A DNA stretch of 64,000 nucleotides, taken from assembly GCA_028697205.1 (NCBI GenBank), contig JAQVFO010000002.1:204310-268309 (forward strand). The letters are read 5' to 3'. Origin of the DNA: Candidatus Altimarinota bacterium (GTDB lineage: Bacteria; Patescibacteriota; Gracilibacteria; BD1-5; UBA6164). The notes below the pieces were generated by a model. It ran no database searches, was not told the origin of the DNA, and saw nothing but the letters and a program-made list of their open reading frames with translations. The position numbers and the translations under genes are program-made. Shown one piece after another: positions 44,558 through 55,713 of this stretch (its first letter is position 1; every line of letters starts with the position of its first letter).

Positions 44558-45526
44558 TTATTTTAATCAAACTACTTTAACTACTTCATCATACTTTTTT
44601 AAAACTAAATCTCAAGCAATTTTATTTCATTCATTAAGTTTTCTATCTATAAATCAAAAATCATCTTCAAAAGATTTATACCTCTCTCTAGCATCTTTAA
44701 AATACTCTAAAATCAAATCCAAAAGTTCTAGTTTTGCATGTCAATAACCATATCATCAGGCTTTATATTTCGCTTTGATTTCTATCTGTTTTTCTTTTTT
44801 TGCAAATAGTTTTATAAGTGAAAACACATTACAAGTATCTGGATTTTTTGGTTCTTCGAGAGGAGTATCATCAGTTACTATAGACATAACCTTCTTTTTC
44901 ATAGTTTTTTCATCATCAAATATTCATATAAAATTATCATAACTTTTACTCATCTTTCTACCATCAGTTCATGGAATTATTCACAAGCTTGTACTTATTT
45001 TTGCATTAGGTAATTTAAATAATTCAACTCAATAATTACTATTGAAATTTTGTGCTATATCACGAGCAAATTCTATATGTTGTTTTTGATCTTTTCATAC
45101 TGGAACTAGATCAATATCGAAGTTAATAATATCTGCAGCCATCAAAATAGGATAATTAAAAACTGCCATATTTATGTCACTTTTTTTAGACTTACTATCT
45201 TTAAAAGCATGAGCTCTTAACATTAAACTATAAGGAGTAACACTATTTAGTACCCACATTATATCTGTATGCCTTTCAAGTTTTGATTGTTCAAAAACAA
45301 TTATATTTTTATTATCTCAAAGTAATGAAAAATATTCCATTAAAACTCTTTTTTTATTTGCTTTTAATCTCTCAGCATTATGAACTGAAGTCAGTGAGTG
45401 TAAATCTGCAAGCATTAAAAAAGTAGTATTTCATACTGCTTCGTCTATCATTGGTTTTACAGCTCAGAAATAATTTCAAATATGCATTCAATTTCAAGTT
45501 GGTTTTACTCAAGTTAAGATTCTCAT
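44558..45526 (-). CDS. trpS: Tryptophanyl-tRNA synthetase
   Basis: This 322-residue class I synthetase opens MRILTGVKPTGNGMHIGNYF, with the HIGH-type HIGN motif. It contains FLMLADLHSLTSVHNAE, and the KMSKS loop as GRKMSKSYDN followed by SIVTDDTPLEEPKNPDTCNV. Length is normal. In a code where TGA means Gly, only TGG is tryptophan, and TGG is used sparingly but normally here. It is the first gene of a three-gene run. Confidence 0.96.
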
Positions 45527-45587
45527 AAAATATTGTAGTTTTAAAAATTATAGTTTAGAAAATTATATAGACTTAATAGGAAAAATC

Positions 45588-45625
45588 AAAAAAAAGACTA
45601 AATCAATTGATTTAGTCTTTTTTTT
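45588..45625. terminator. Bidirectional perfect-palindrome terminator
   Basis: GACTAAATCAATTGATTTAGTC, flanked by eight A and eight T, lies between the start of trpS and the end of the 1140-residue surface gene. It mainly ends the latter on the minus strand. Confidence 0.9.
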
Positions 45626-45637
45626 GTAGTTTTATAA

Positions 45638-48600
45638 TTATTTAGCTACTTTTTGTGATTTCATATATTCTCATATAAAATCTCAAACTAAAGGAGCCGG
45701 TTGTCTAAATAAGTTTGATCCAAAACTTACAACAGTTCAAACATTTATTATATTATTTACAGTATTTTGAACATACGTTCTATTTGAAACTAGAGAAGAT
45801 ATGTCTCAATATAAACTTCAATTAATAACTAATTTTACACTACTTAATCATGATATAATATTTCCTCATATTCATGACACAGGGATTGTTATATAAGTTC
45901 AGTTTATATTTGTTACATTTGCTGCAATTCTAATATCTCATCATTTTACAACAAATGCTATATTATCACCATAATTTATATTTTGGTTTATATATAAATT
46001 TCATCATTCAACTATATAAGTTTTTGCTCAAAATCAATTTATACTAGAATTTATAGTTAAATTTCATCCTTTTACTATATAAACGTTACTTAGTCAATTA
46101 TAATTTGGAATAGAATCAGTTATACTTTTATTTCAAGAAGATACAACATTACTAATTTTACTAACATTTGTTGTAACTTGATTAGTTTGTCAACTAGATA
46201 TTTTTTCAACAGAAGTACTTGTAGAAACTTTATTAGTATAAGTTGATAATCAACCTGTAGAAACTCAAGCTCAAACAAAGTTTTTATTTTTATCTGTATT
46301 ACTATATCAATCTCAAGCTACTTTATTTATATCTGCTGTTTGATTTGTATTCTTTATCAAAGATGTTCCTCATCATACAGTAGCAATTGCTGGTTTAGAT
46401 ATTCTAATATCTAAAGTTTTTGTAAAAAATGGCCAAACTGTACTATAGTTAAATCATGTAATTCATCAAAGTGTAACTTTTAAACTTGAATCAAGATAAT
46501 TTAAGTTATTTGGAACTGTCGCTCATATAAAGTGACTAGATGAATAATTTAACTCTTTTTCAACTCCAGGATAAAGCCATCAAATATTAGCTCAACAATA
46601 AGGTGAAGCTCAAATCAAATTTGAATTTGTTTTATAAACACACAGAGGATAAGTTAAATATATATCTTCTGATGAATTATTTTTTACATATGGTTTAATT
46701 TTTAAAACATTATAAATAGGATCACTTCATTGTCATATAATTACTTTTGTATCATTAGGGAATATTAGTATATTTCATCAATTTGGATAAGTGATAATAG
46801 GTCAATCTTCTCATGTTGTTGTCCAATTTATAGTTTTACAATCGGAAGTACACCAATCAGGGAATTTTAATATTCAATTAACAAGAGTCTTATCACATTC
46901 TTCATTTATTCAACTATCATTCGGTCTTTGAACTACTCAATCTCAACAATATCATTTTCCTCAACCACCACCTCATCAAGTTATTGCAACTTTCGTGTTA
47001 CAAGTAAAACTTGTTTCTGTTGGTAATCAAGTTGCTGTATTTCATATATAACATGTAGGGTTATAAGTTCATGCACTACTATATGTACAATTAAAATTTC
47101 AAGAACTTGTAGTATATAATGTTGAACTTGTTCAATTTCAACATTCAAGTTTTACTATTTCAGTATTAGCACTTCAGTAACAACTAATTCAAACTGTAGC
47201 TCATATTGGAAATGTTTTATTTGCAGTAGATCAAGCATCTGAAACCTCAATTTTTAAACATGTTGGACCTGTACTTCATCTTGAAGCATTACAAGTTACA
47301 GAAGTTCATCAAACTCAATTACATGTCCAACTAGTACTTCCTCATTGAGAAGGAAATATTGGAGGATTTGGACTTGGTGTACTACTAGCATCACAAAATG
47401 TATAAGTTCACCAATTTGTTTCACTATATGAGAATGTATGTCATCAAGCAGTTCAACAACTTGGTCATGAGTCAGTTGCTGTAATACTAGCCAAACATCA
47501 AGGACTTGTTATTGTTCAGTTGATAGTACATCTAGCAGTATAACTTCAAGTATTTGAGAAAGTATAACTTCAAGTACTATTATTTATAGTATTTAATATA
47601 GTAGTTCAACTCATTACTTCTATTTTATAACTTGTAGCACTTGTAGCGTTACAATTAAAAATGCTAGTTAAAGGGGAAGGTCAAGAACTAGGAGTAGCTG
47701 ATAAAGTATTACAAGTTGGTCCTCAAGGAGGATTTACACTTATATTAGCTAAACATCAAGTACTTGTAATTGTTCAATTGATAGTACATCTAGCAGTATA
47801 ACTTCAAGTATTTGAGAAAGTATAACTTCAAGTACTATTATTTATAGTATTTAATATAGTAGTTCAACTCATTACTTCTATTTTATAACTTGTAGCACTT
47901 GTAGCGTTACAATTAAAAATGCTAGTTAAAGGGGAAGGTCAAGAACTAGGAGTAGCTGATAAAGTATTACAAGTTGGTCATGTTGGTATAATTACAAATG
48001 TTGTATCATTTGCATTTACTGGAATTCAACTAACAACTCATACTCAATTAACCGTTGCACTATTTGTATAATTTGCAATTGTATTTGCTTTACTACATGT
48101 ATATTCAAAAAATTCTCAAGGTTCTAATGTATTATTTGTATGATTTCAAGCTCAAGATGATGTAAAATTTCACCAACTAGCTGGATATGTTGAAGGTAAA
48201 GTTACGTTTCAAGCACAATTTGGAGATAAAGCATCAGTCAAAACTAAATTTTTAAGACTTTCTGTTCAATTATTTGTTACTCTAATTTTAAAGATAGCTC
48301 AACTTCAAATATTTACAGTTTGTGTATCATTTCAAATATTTCAATCTAAATCATCAGGATTAGCATCTCTTTTATCAATTTGAATTAAAGGAGTAGATGG
48401 TTCTGTTTGACATGTTGCACTACATCAATCTCAATTTATATTATTTCAGTCATCACAAGTTTCTCAATGTGTAGAATCTATAATTCAATCTCAACACCAT
48501 GCAATTCTTAAATTGTAACATTCATTTCAATCAACTACATAACTACCTACAAGATAATTATTATAAGTTTTGTAACTTAATGTTGCAGGACTTGCATACC

Positions 48601-49060
48601 ATCATGGAATTGTATAATATTGCTTTGTAACAGTAGCAGTTCATCATCCTATTGCTCAATGTCTTATGTTAAATACAAATTGTACATCTTTATTTATTCA
48701 AGTTGGTTTATTAAAAGTACAATCACTTGCTATTGCAACTACATGAGTATTACTTCATGGAGCAACTTCACTATATCTATTCCAAGTACCACAAGTAACT
48801 AATCAGCTTTGTGATTCCCATAATTTTGCTAATGTTCATGAATTTGATATATATCTATCTGTAGTTGCCCAAAATTCATCTCAAATTTTTGTAGTATATG
48901 ATGTAGATCAATTTGGTATATATATAATATCATTAATGTTTGAAACAGGACAAGATAACTCTTTTGAAGAAAGGGTTGAAAAATCTACTGCTCATACATT
49001 AGATAAGAAATATGTAAATGTAATTGAAATATATAATACCAATAAAATTATTTTTTTCAT
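45638..49060 (-). CDS. Large secreted Cys-rich surface protein with DUF4215-like and PKD-like repeats (1140 aa)
   Basis: There is a signal peptide (MKKIILLVLYISITFTYFLS). Near residue 190 it has the Cys-rich calcium-loop-like motif CGDGIID..GETCDDGNNIN GDGCSATC, the pattern called DUF4215 or myxococcus cysteine-rich repeat. A second, degenerate CGDGVVQ...EECDK lies near 690. Between them is a CARDB/DUF11-like segment (FKIRVTNNGTESLKNLVLTD), then two nearly identical 86-residue PKD-like repeats (ATPSSGPSPLTSIFNCNATS ...) and more Cys-containing modules. The C-terminal 350 residues are beta-helix-like (NLTINSSINGF, NLYINQNINYG) and have no membrane anchor. Almost all glycines are TGA. It is probably an adhesin or surface structural protein. 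Confidence 0.85.
47520..47721. repeat. 202-bp perfect direct repeat, copy A
   Basis: Bases 47520-47721 recur without change at 47778-47979, a period of 258 bases or exactly 86 codons, inside the 1140-residue surface gene. Identity continues more loosely for about 30 bases on the left (CTAGCCAAACATCAAG versus TTAGCTAAACATCAAG). Confidence 0.9.
47778..47979. repeat. 202-bp perfect direct repeat, copy B
   Basis: Second copy, encoding the first of the two PKD-like modules in reading direction. The lack of even synonymous differences indicates recent duplication or ongoing gene conversion. Confidence 0.9.
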
Positions 49061-49082
49061 AGTTTTTTTCTTAAAAATATTT

Positions 49083-49256
49083 TTACTCCTCTCATAAATT
49101 AGTATCTGGTTGGGGAGTTACTTCTACTCATTGTCATCATCATTGATGATATAGTTCATCTTTATTAACTCAATTATATATAAAATATATAATTAGTCAA
49201 ATTAATGCTATACTTATAATTAGTAGTAAATAATTAAATTTAAATTTTAATTTCAT
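49083..49256 (-). CDS. 57-residue single-TM peptide ending in DTNLGEE
   Basis: MKLKFKFNYLLLIISIALIG is a basic start plus one membrane helix. A short Gly/Gln spacer (HQGGGQG) and the tail VTPQPDTNLGEE follow. The last seven residues are identical to those of the neighbouring 1278-residue protein, whose end reads TPTPPPDTNLGEE. It is 21 bases downstream of that gene on the same strand and 22 bases before the Cys-rich surface gene. It may be a small membrane partner, or a product of duplication of the 3' end of the large gene. Confidence 0.7.
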
Positions 49257-49277
49257 ATAAAATTATTAATTATAAAA

Positions 49278-52200
49278 TTATTCTTCTCATAAATTAGTGT
49301 CTGGTGGTGGAGTAGGAGTTGCAGAGTCTCATCAACCTTGTATTCATCCAGATCAACTATTGTTATTATTATTTGTACTTTCTTGTTGTTTTCAAGCTGC
49401 AGCTATACCAAATTTAGTTATTTCATTTTCAGCTACGTTTATAGTACTAACAGAAGCATCATACAACCTAACTTCTACATCTCAAGTTGTATTTGTTACA
49501 ACTTCTGCTTTTGTAACTTTTCCAGTTTCCTTAGATACATAAGCCAAAGATAAGTCTTTTATTCATAAAGCATCATTTAAACATGCTCACCATTTAAAAA
49601 ATACTGTCTTATAACTTATTGTTAATCATTCAATTTTAGAGTTTCATTTAATATATTCTTTGACTTGATTAGTATCAGAAATTTGTTTATTTGCTGGAAC
49701 TACTTTATTTATTGCTTCCATCATCTTAGTAAGTACTGATTCAGGTAGTTTATTTACTAAATCATTACTATTTTCTTTCAACTCAACCATGCTTCATTTA
49801 CCAACTTCAATTGCTCAAGTAATAGGAGTTATTCATTTATAAGCACGATTAATTTTATCAGATTTATCTGTGTCAACTTGACTTGCAACAGGAAATGCAA
49901 TAAGTCTTGATTCAGTATAGTATGATGATTCTAAAGATTTTTCTTTTCAAATAGATTTATACATTTCACTTCTTGCACTATCTAAATTTATATCTTTTAT
50001 TCAATATTCTCTAATTCTTTTTGAAAAAGCATTAGTTCTTGTTCATACTCATCATATATTTATAGTATCAAAAATCTCTATTGGCATCATGGCAAATAAA
50101 TATGCCCTCTTTGCTGTTGCTATATCTCAATTTCAGCTAATTTTATTTACAGCATTTTGCCAATCAATTTTAGTTTTTAAAGTAGAAACTTTTTTAACAA
50201 ATTCTGGTAATACAGCTTTTTCTAGTTTTTTAATATTTTTCTCATATTCCCCATCTGAAATAATTTTGTTTTCAACATAAATATCTTGCATTGTGTTACT
50301 ATAAATAGATTGTAATACAATAGATTTTACTTCATCATCGTTAATAGAATTATAGGCTTCAATTACATTTCAAATCTCTTTTTTACCAATTTCTTTTTTT
50401 AAATAACTGTTTCACTTTGTTTTAAGTAAGCTTCATAGATAATTCCATGCATCATCTAGTGTTGCAGCTTTTCATTTTTTTGATATTCTACCAGATGAGA
50501 ATGAGATTTCATTTAAATATGATAAAATTAAATCTCTTAATTTTGGAATTGTTGTATTTTTTGGATCATCTATAGCTCTTCTATCTATATGTTTAGACAA
50601 TTCTGTCATAAGTGGCATTGCTTGTTGTATTTTTTCTAGATTAGATTTAATTAATTTTTCAGAATTAGTATGTAAAGGTTCTAAAGGAGTAGTTATAATT
50701 TCATCAACTTTTTTTGCAACAGTTTTTGTTTCAGTTTTAATAAATGATGAATTAATTTTCTCTTCTTGAGCTTGAATATAAGCTCAATTTTTATCTAATT
50801 TTCATCAATTTATAACTAGCGTATATCATATTCAATCATTGTATGTTGTCTCAACTATTCATATACTAGTTATTTTTCATGAAAAATATATCATTGTTCA
50901 ATCTCTTTCTGCTTGAACTAATCATGTGTCAGAAGAAATACTATAGTTTTTTATATCAGGAATAGCATAAACATCATGTCAATTATATCTTTCTATAGTT
51001 AATTTATATTTTTGATGCATTTCATCAAAAGTACGTGCTTTTTCAGTATTGCTAATTACAGAATTTACTCTATTATTTACTTCATGCCATTTTTGAGAAA
51101 TTTTTTCTCATCAAGCAGTTAGATAAGGTAATGGTAAGAATCATGAAACTAACAACACTCAAATTCATAGAGATGTAAGTCTTATTCATTGAGCATTAGT
51201 GTATAAATAATTTCTATAATAGTTTAAATACCCATTCATCATATCATTCAAAGCTTGCTCAGAATATTTTTCTCATTTAAATAAATTATATGCTTGTTTT
51301 AATTCATTGTAGACTACTTCATCATTAGATTTATCTGTTGATTTAGTATAATAAGATGAATTATTAAAATCTTTTCAATCTTTTAAGTCTTTTTTAATCA
51401 TTTCTAGATAGCTTTTCATAGAATCAACTGCATTTTCTATTCCTTTTTCAGTTCAAATATCTACTTTCGATACAGATACTCAAATTACATTTCAAGCTGT
51501 TGAAATTCAAGCGTATACTGAAGGTTCATAAGTTCCTTGAATTTTATCTGCAAATAATTCTTTAAGTTCTTTTTTATCTTCAAAAGTATATGTAGCACCA
51601 AATACAGGTATACAAAAATTTGAAAATGATACTCACATACTAAATCAAGTATTTTTAAATTTATCTTCAAATAAATTCTTTGAAAAAGAAATTCAGAATT
51701 TTCAATCATTTAAGATTCAAAATTGTAAACTATCTATAAATCATCTAGTAAAATCTTTTACATTAAAACTAGCTCATAATCAATTTTTAGCTCATAATAG
51801 AATTCATACAGCTTCTAATTTAATTATTCTTTTTATTTCTTTTGCTAATGCAACATCGTTTAAAGTTGATAATTTTTTATTTAACTCATCATCAGAATCA
51901 ATCTGACTTTCTAACAGTCTAGTTTGATTGTTTTCCATATAAATTGAGTCTAAAGATTTTTTAACTCAATTTTTCATAACAAGTTCTGATGGATTAACTT
52001 TTCTTTCAATTAAAGATCATAAAACTCTTTGAAACCTCTCTCTAGCACCATAAAGGTTTTTTGACATTTCTTTTGAAAAACTTGTCATATTAGAAAATCA
52101 AAGATTTTCTATAAAAGCATTTATTCAATCACTAGATAATCATTTCATTACTAAATAATATTGTTGTGCTTCTCAAACTGAGAAATTTGCTTTTTTCCCT

Positions 52201-53114
52201 AGATTTCAATCTTTGTCAAAATCAAGTAATAATTGAAGTTGTTGTTCTGGAGTTAAGGATAAAATTTTATTTTGATTATTTACATAATCAAGTACTGTTT
52301 GATAAACTGCTCATGCTTCTCTATCATCAAAAATTCAATCTTTTTTATACCCATATTTTTCTAATACATTTCTAAATCATGAATAATTATCCCATAATTT
52401 ATAGTCTACAAAAGTAGTAGGGGCTACTTTTTTTAATTCTTCTGCAATTTGAGATAATTTTGGTGATTTTAATATTGAAGCCAATGAAGATTTTGTTTCA
52501 GCTCAAAATCAATCTACAACTTTTTGTCTATCTAAAGATCATCTACCAAAATTTGATTGTATTTCTCAGATTTGTTCTTTTGTTTTTGTAGTTTCATATG
52601 AATTTTCTAATTTTTTTTCAGAATGTTGATTTTTAGCTTGATTTAAATTTTTTCTTGTTTCATATGTTACATGATTTGTATCACTAATCCATTTTTCAAG
52701 CAACTCTAAATCTGCTTGTGTAATTTCTTTTACTTTATTTTGTCATTCCTTTAGCTGTTTAGTAGGTTCAATTAAAGAAAGTATTTTTTCTACTGCTTTT
52801 TTTTCTCAACCTCAAAAACCTAAAAATCATGATGATATATCATCATTTTCTAATTTTGAAGAGTTGTGTTTTTTCTTTAATTCATTTAAAAAATCTTTTG
52901 CTATTTTTTTATCTTTTTCTTCTGATAAATTGATATTATTAGAATTTATATAGTCTGTCATTTCCGATAAAGACATTTCTTTATTTTCCTTTTTTTCAGT
53001 AGTATCCCTTAGTTTTTTTTCTCTACTTAAATCCCCAAGAATTCAGTCATCTGTCTCTCAAAATAAATGGCTAACTAATCATTTTGTTAATATATTTTTA
53101 TATATGTTAAACAT
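49278..53114 (-). CDS. Giant protein of unknown function ending in DTNLGEE (1278 aa)
   Basis: There is no signal peptide (MFNIYKNILTKGLVSHLFGE). The first 400 residues are charged and helical and include two Asp/Gly-rich loops near 270-300 (KDGIFDDREAG; DFDKDGNLGKKA) that look like degenerate EF-hand or dockerin-type calcium loops. A Gly/Ser-rich beta-like region follows near 470-530 (SLQFGILNDGKFGISFSKNL). One hydrophobic segment lies near 640-660 (LTSLGIGVLLVSGFLPLPYL), then a beta segment and a long helical part. The tail is Asn/Ser/Pro-rich (STNNNNNSGSGGIQGG) and ends TPTPPPDTNLGEE. I recognise no family. Size and lack of a signal resemble the two giant proteins at 16.3-22.6 kb, but no homologous block was found by eye. 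Confidence 0.75.
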
Positions 53115-53210
53115 AATATTATACTTAAAAATTAAATTTGTTTTTGTATTTACCTTTATATAATATCATATTAAAAAAATATAGTCTATAATTTTAACTT
53201 GACATAATAA

Positions 53211-53245
53211 AAAAAATCTATCAAATTAATTTGATAGATTTTTTT
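53211..53245 (-). terminator. Terminator after the chemoreceptor-like gene
   Basis: The perfect palindrome ATCTATCAAATTAATTTGATAGAT is flanked by A- and T-runs. The last bases of the chemoreceptor-like gene overlap its right edge. Confidence 0.85.
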
Positions 53246-54800
53246 AAAATAGTTCTATTTCTCAGGTTCACTCAGAAACGATATTATCTAGTATAGAAAA
53301 AATCTCATTACTATATGTTTCAGCTTGTAAGAACATATCTTTTAATTTTTCATAATCCTTTTCAGTAATTTTTCAATCTAAACTTTCAATCAAAATTAGT
53401 ATATCTCATATTGTTTTATGAAACATCTTATGGGGTAAATTTAGTTTTGTAAAATCACTTGAATTTCAATGTTCTTCATATCATTTTCAATTATATACTC
53501 ATCATGATTCACAATCTGTTCATCAATGTTTTTCATACCAACATCATAATCTACATTGTTTATGAGTTTTTCTAATTGTATCAATTTCAGTATTTGTTAA
53601 CTCTCAATTATTACTTACAAATTTATAAGCAATTTGTTTAAAAATAACATGATCAAGTTTTACTAGTGAAATAAAAAAAAGTGATCTAACGTAGTCTAAT
53701 TGTTTATTGGTATTGAGCATTGAATTGATGGTACTATCAAAACTATTTCTAATAAAACTTATTCAACTAGTTACTTCTTCAGTTTTTTCTTTTATCAATA
53801 AGAATTTCTTTAAAAAATCGTTATTAAACCATTCTTTAAATTGACTAAGTCATTTTTCAATTCCTAAAGCTAATATAGAAGTATTATCAGATAATTCTTT
53901 TATTCTTTCTCATACAACTTTAAATCAACTTCACTTTTCTCAAAAATGTGATGCTTCAATTGATGCATTTATAGAAAGAAGCTTTATTTCTTTTGCTATA
54001 TTTTTTATATTATTAGAAAATTCAGATAATCAATTAATCTTTAAGTTAGCTTCTTCAACTAAAGATGTAAATTCAAAAATAAGATCTGCTAAAGACTTGA
54101 TTTGTAGCAGTATATCATCAAGTGATCCTCAATTTTCTTTTAATTCATTTATTTGTAAGTCAAGAATCTCAATTGCTGCATGTAGTGATGTAACTAATGT
54201 TATTCATGATGATTGTAAACTCTCTAAATTTCTCAATCAATTATCTTTTTCCATTGTTGAAAGAGATAAAACAAGTTGTAAAATTTTGTCTTGATTTAAC
54301 TTTTGTCATTGATAATTAACTAAATTTTGATTATCTTGAATTAAAGTATTTAAAATATAAGAAATATCTCAAATTTTAGCTGTATTTAATAAAGTAATTT
54401 TTAAATTATCAAGTTCTGTAAATAACTCTATTAATTTATCATCCTTAAAATATGAACTTAAACTACTGAAAACAATACTATAATCTCAAGAAATAAATTT
54501 AGTTAGTTTTTCATTAAAATCATTTAAAAACTCGTTCTTTTTATCTAAATCTAACTTCTGTTTTGCATTATAAAAAATAGAAATAATTAATGATATAAAT
54601 AATATTATTGCTAAATAATTATTTTCTTCTTGTTGGTTTTCTATTTTACTAACATTGTCTATTTCTCAAGAAATAGCTATATTAGGATGTAATCACATTA
54701 ATATAGAAAAAACAGTTATTTTAAATGCTTCTTTGCTTTTGTTTAAAAACAATTTTATATAATTTACTTCTTTATTATATTTTATATTTAAAATTTCCAT
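53244..54800 (-). CDS. Methyl-accepting chemotaxis-like protein with C-terminal CZB zinc domain
   Basis: This is a 518-residue protein. One membrane segment lies near residues 62-80 (YLAIILFISLIISIFYN). A helical region follows, then the MCP signalling hairpin near residues 275-310: IAKEIKLLSINASIEASHFG followed by EKGSGFKVVGERIKELSDN, the tip that normally contacts CheA/CheW. The last 150 residues form a chemoreceptor zinc-binding (CZB) domain: LDHVIFKQ (His), CRLGCWY (Cys-x-LG-x-WY signature), and LPHKMFHKT (H-x3-H), giving the 3His/1Cys zinc site. There is no periplasmic sensor domain. No che genes or flagellar genes are in the window; linkage to pili or to a non-motility pathway is possible. 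Confidence 0.85.
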
Positions 54801-54874
54801 ATTATAATTTTGAATTAATTGATTTTTAAATTATAGATTTTTAATATAAATTGTCAATAAAATATTTTATCAAA

Positions 54875-54904
54875 AAAACCTCTAATTATTAGTTAGAGGT
54901 TTTT
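54875..54904 (-). terminator. Terminator after the LPQTG protein gene
   Basis: AAAACCTCTAA / TTAGAGGTTTT with a 7-base loop, with an A-run on the plus strand side serving as T-run for the minus-strand RNA. Confidence 0.85.
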
Positions 54905-54917
54905 ATTAAATTTTAAA

Positions 54918-55616
54918 TTAAACATTTTTTCTTTTTAGTCCAAATAGTCAAAGTGCTAAAAGTAGAGAAAGAGCAAATAAAACTATATGTTCAGGTCAAG
55001 TTTGTGGAAGTTTTTTAACTTCTTGTTTTTCTACAACTGTTGGAGTTTGTACAATTGAAGGTGAACCAGATTTAAAAAGTACACATTCTTTATGTTCTGC
55101 AGTATCAACAGATACTTCACCATTTACTAAATCATGTGATGCAACTGTATAAACTAGTAAACCAACATTTTCTCATTTTGGTACTGTATTTTTATCTAAT
55201 TTATAAGCATATCCCATTTTTGATTGTAACCATTTTACATCAGTTCATGCAGGAACTACATATGCTTCTTGTTCTTTAGAATATAATGCATCAAAATCTG
55301 TAGTATATTCCCAAAAATCTTCACTAGATGGAGTTTGAGACCAAGTTGACTTATCACCACCTAAATTAACCATATTTGGCATTGTTTGTTCTTCTTTATA
55401 TATAAGTTTTGAGTTTCAAGTCTTATTAGAGAATATATCAGATAAAAATCAAAAAGCTTCTCATTCTCATTTTTCTCATCAATCAAAACATTGTTTACAT
55501 GAGTTTTCAGTAAAAGCTGAGTTTGTATCACAATTAACTTCAGTATATGCTGCTGTTGCAGATTGAAGTGTTAATCAAAAGATAATTGCTCATGTTAGGA
55601 TTTTATTAGTATTCAT
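54918..55616 (-). CDS. LPXTG-anchored surface protein
   Basis: This is a 232-residue protein with a signal peptide (MNTNKILTGAIIFGLTLQSA, cleavage near ATAA). The mature N-terminus contains four cysteines (VNCDT, ENSCKQC) and an acidic beta-rich body. The classical sortase tripartite end follows: LPQTG, the hydrophobic helix HIVLFALSLLLALGLFGL, then the positive tail KRKNV. The presence of such a signal implies a sortase encoded elsewhere and a wall or surface polymer to attach to. Nothing in the body reveals its ligand. It is monocistronic by spacing and terminator. Confidence 0.88.
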
Positions 55617-55713
55617 AATATTTATTAAAATTAAAAATAAATTTACACTATCATATTAACATCAATTACATATATAGTCAAAAATATTACTATACTTTTT
55701 CATTATTTTACCT

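Noticed and set aside
47481..47979. CRISPR-like or transposon repeat
   Set aside because: Only two copies, both in frame within a coding sequence with a period divisible by three; it is a protein-module duplication.
49297..49553. Overlapping plus-strand frames of 71-81 codons
   Set aside because: Antisense shadows of the C-terminal part of the 1278-residue gene; composition is that of its reverse complement.
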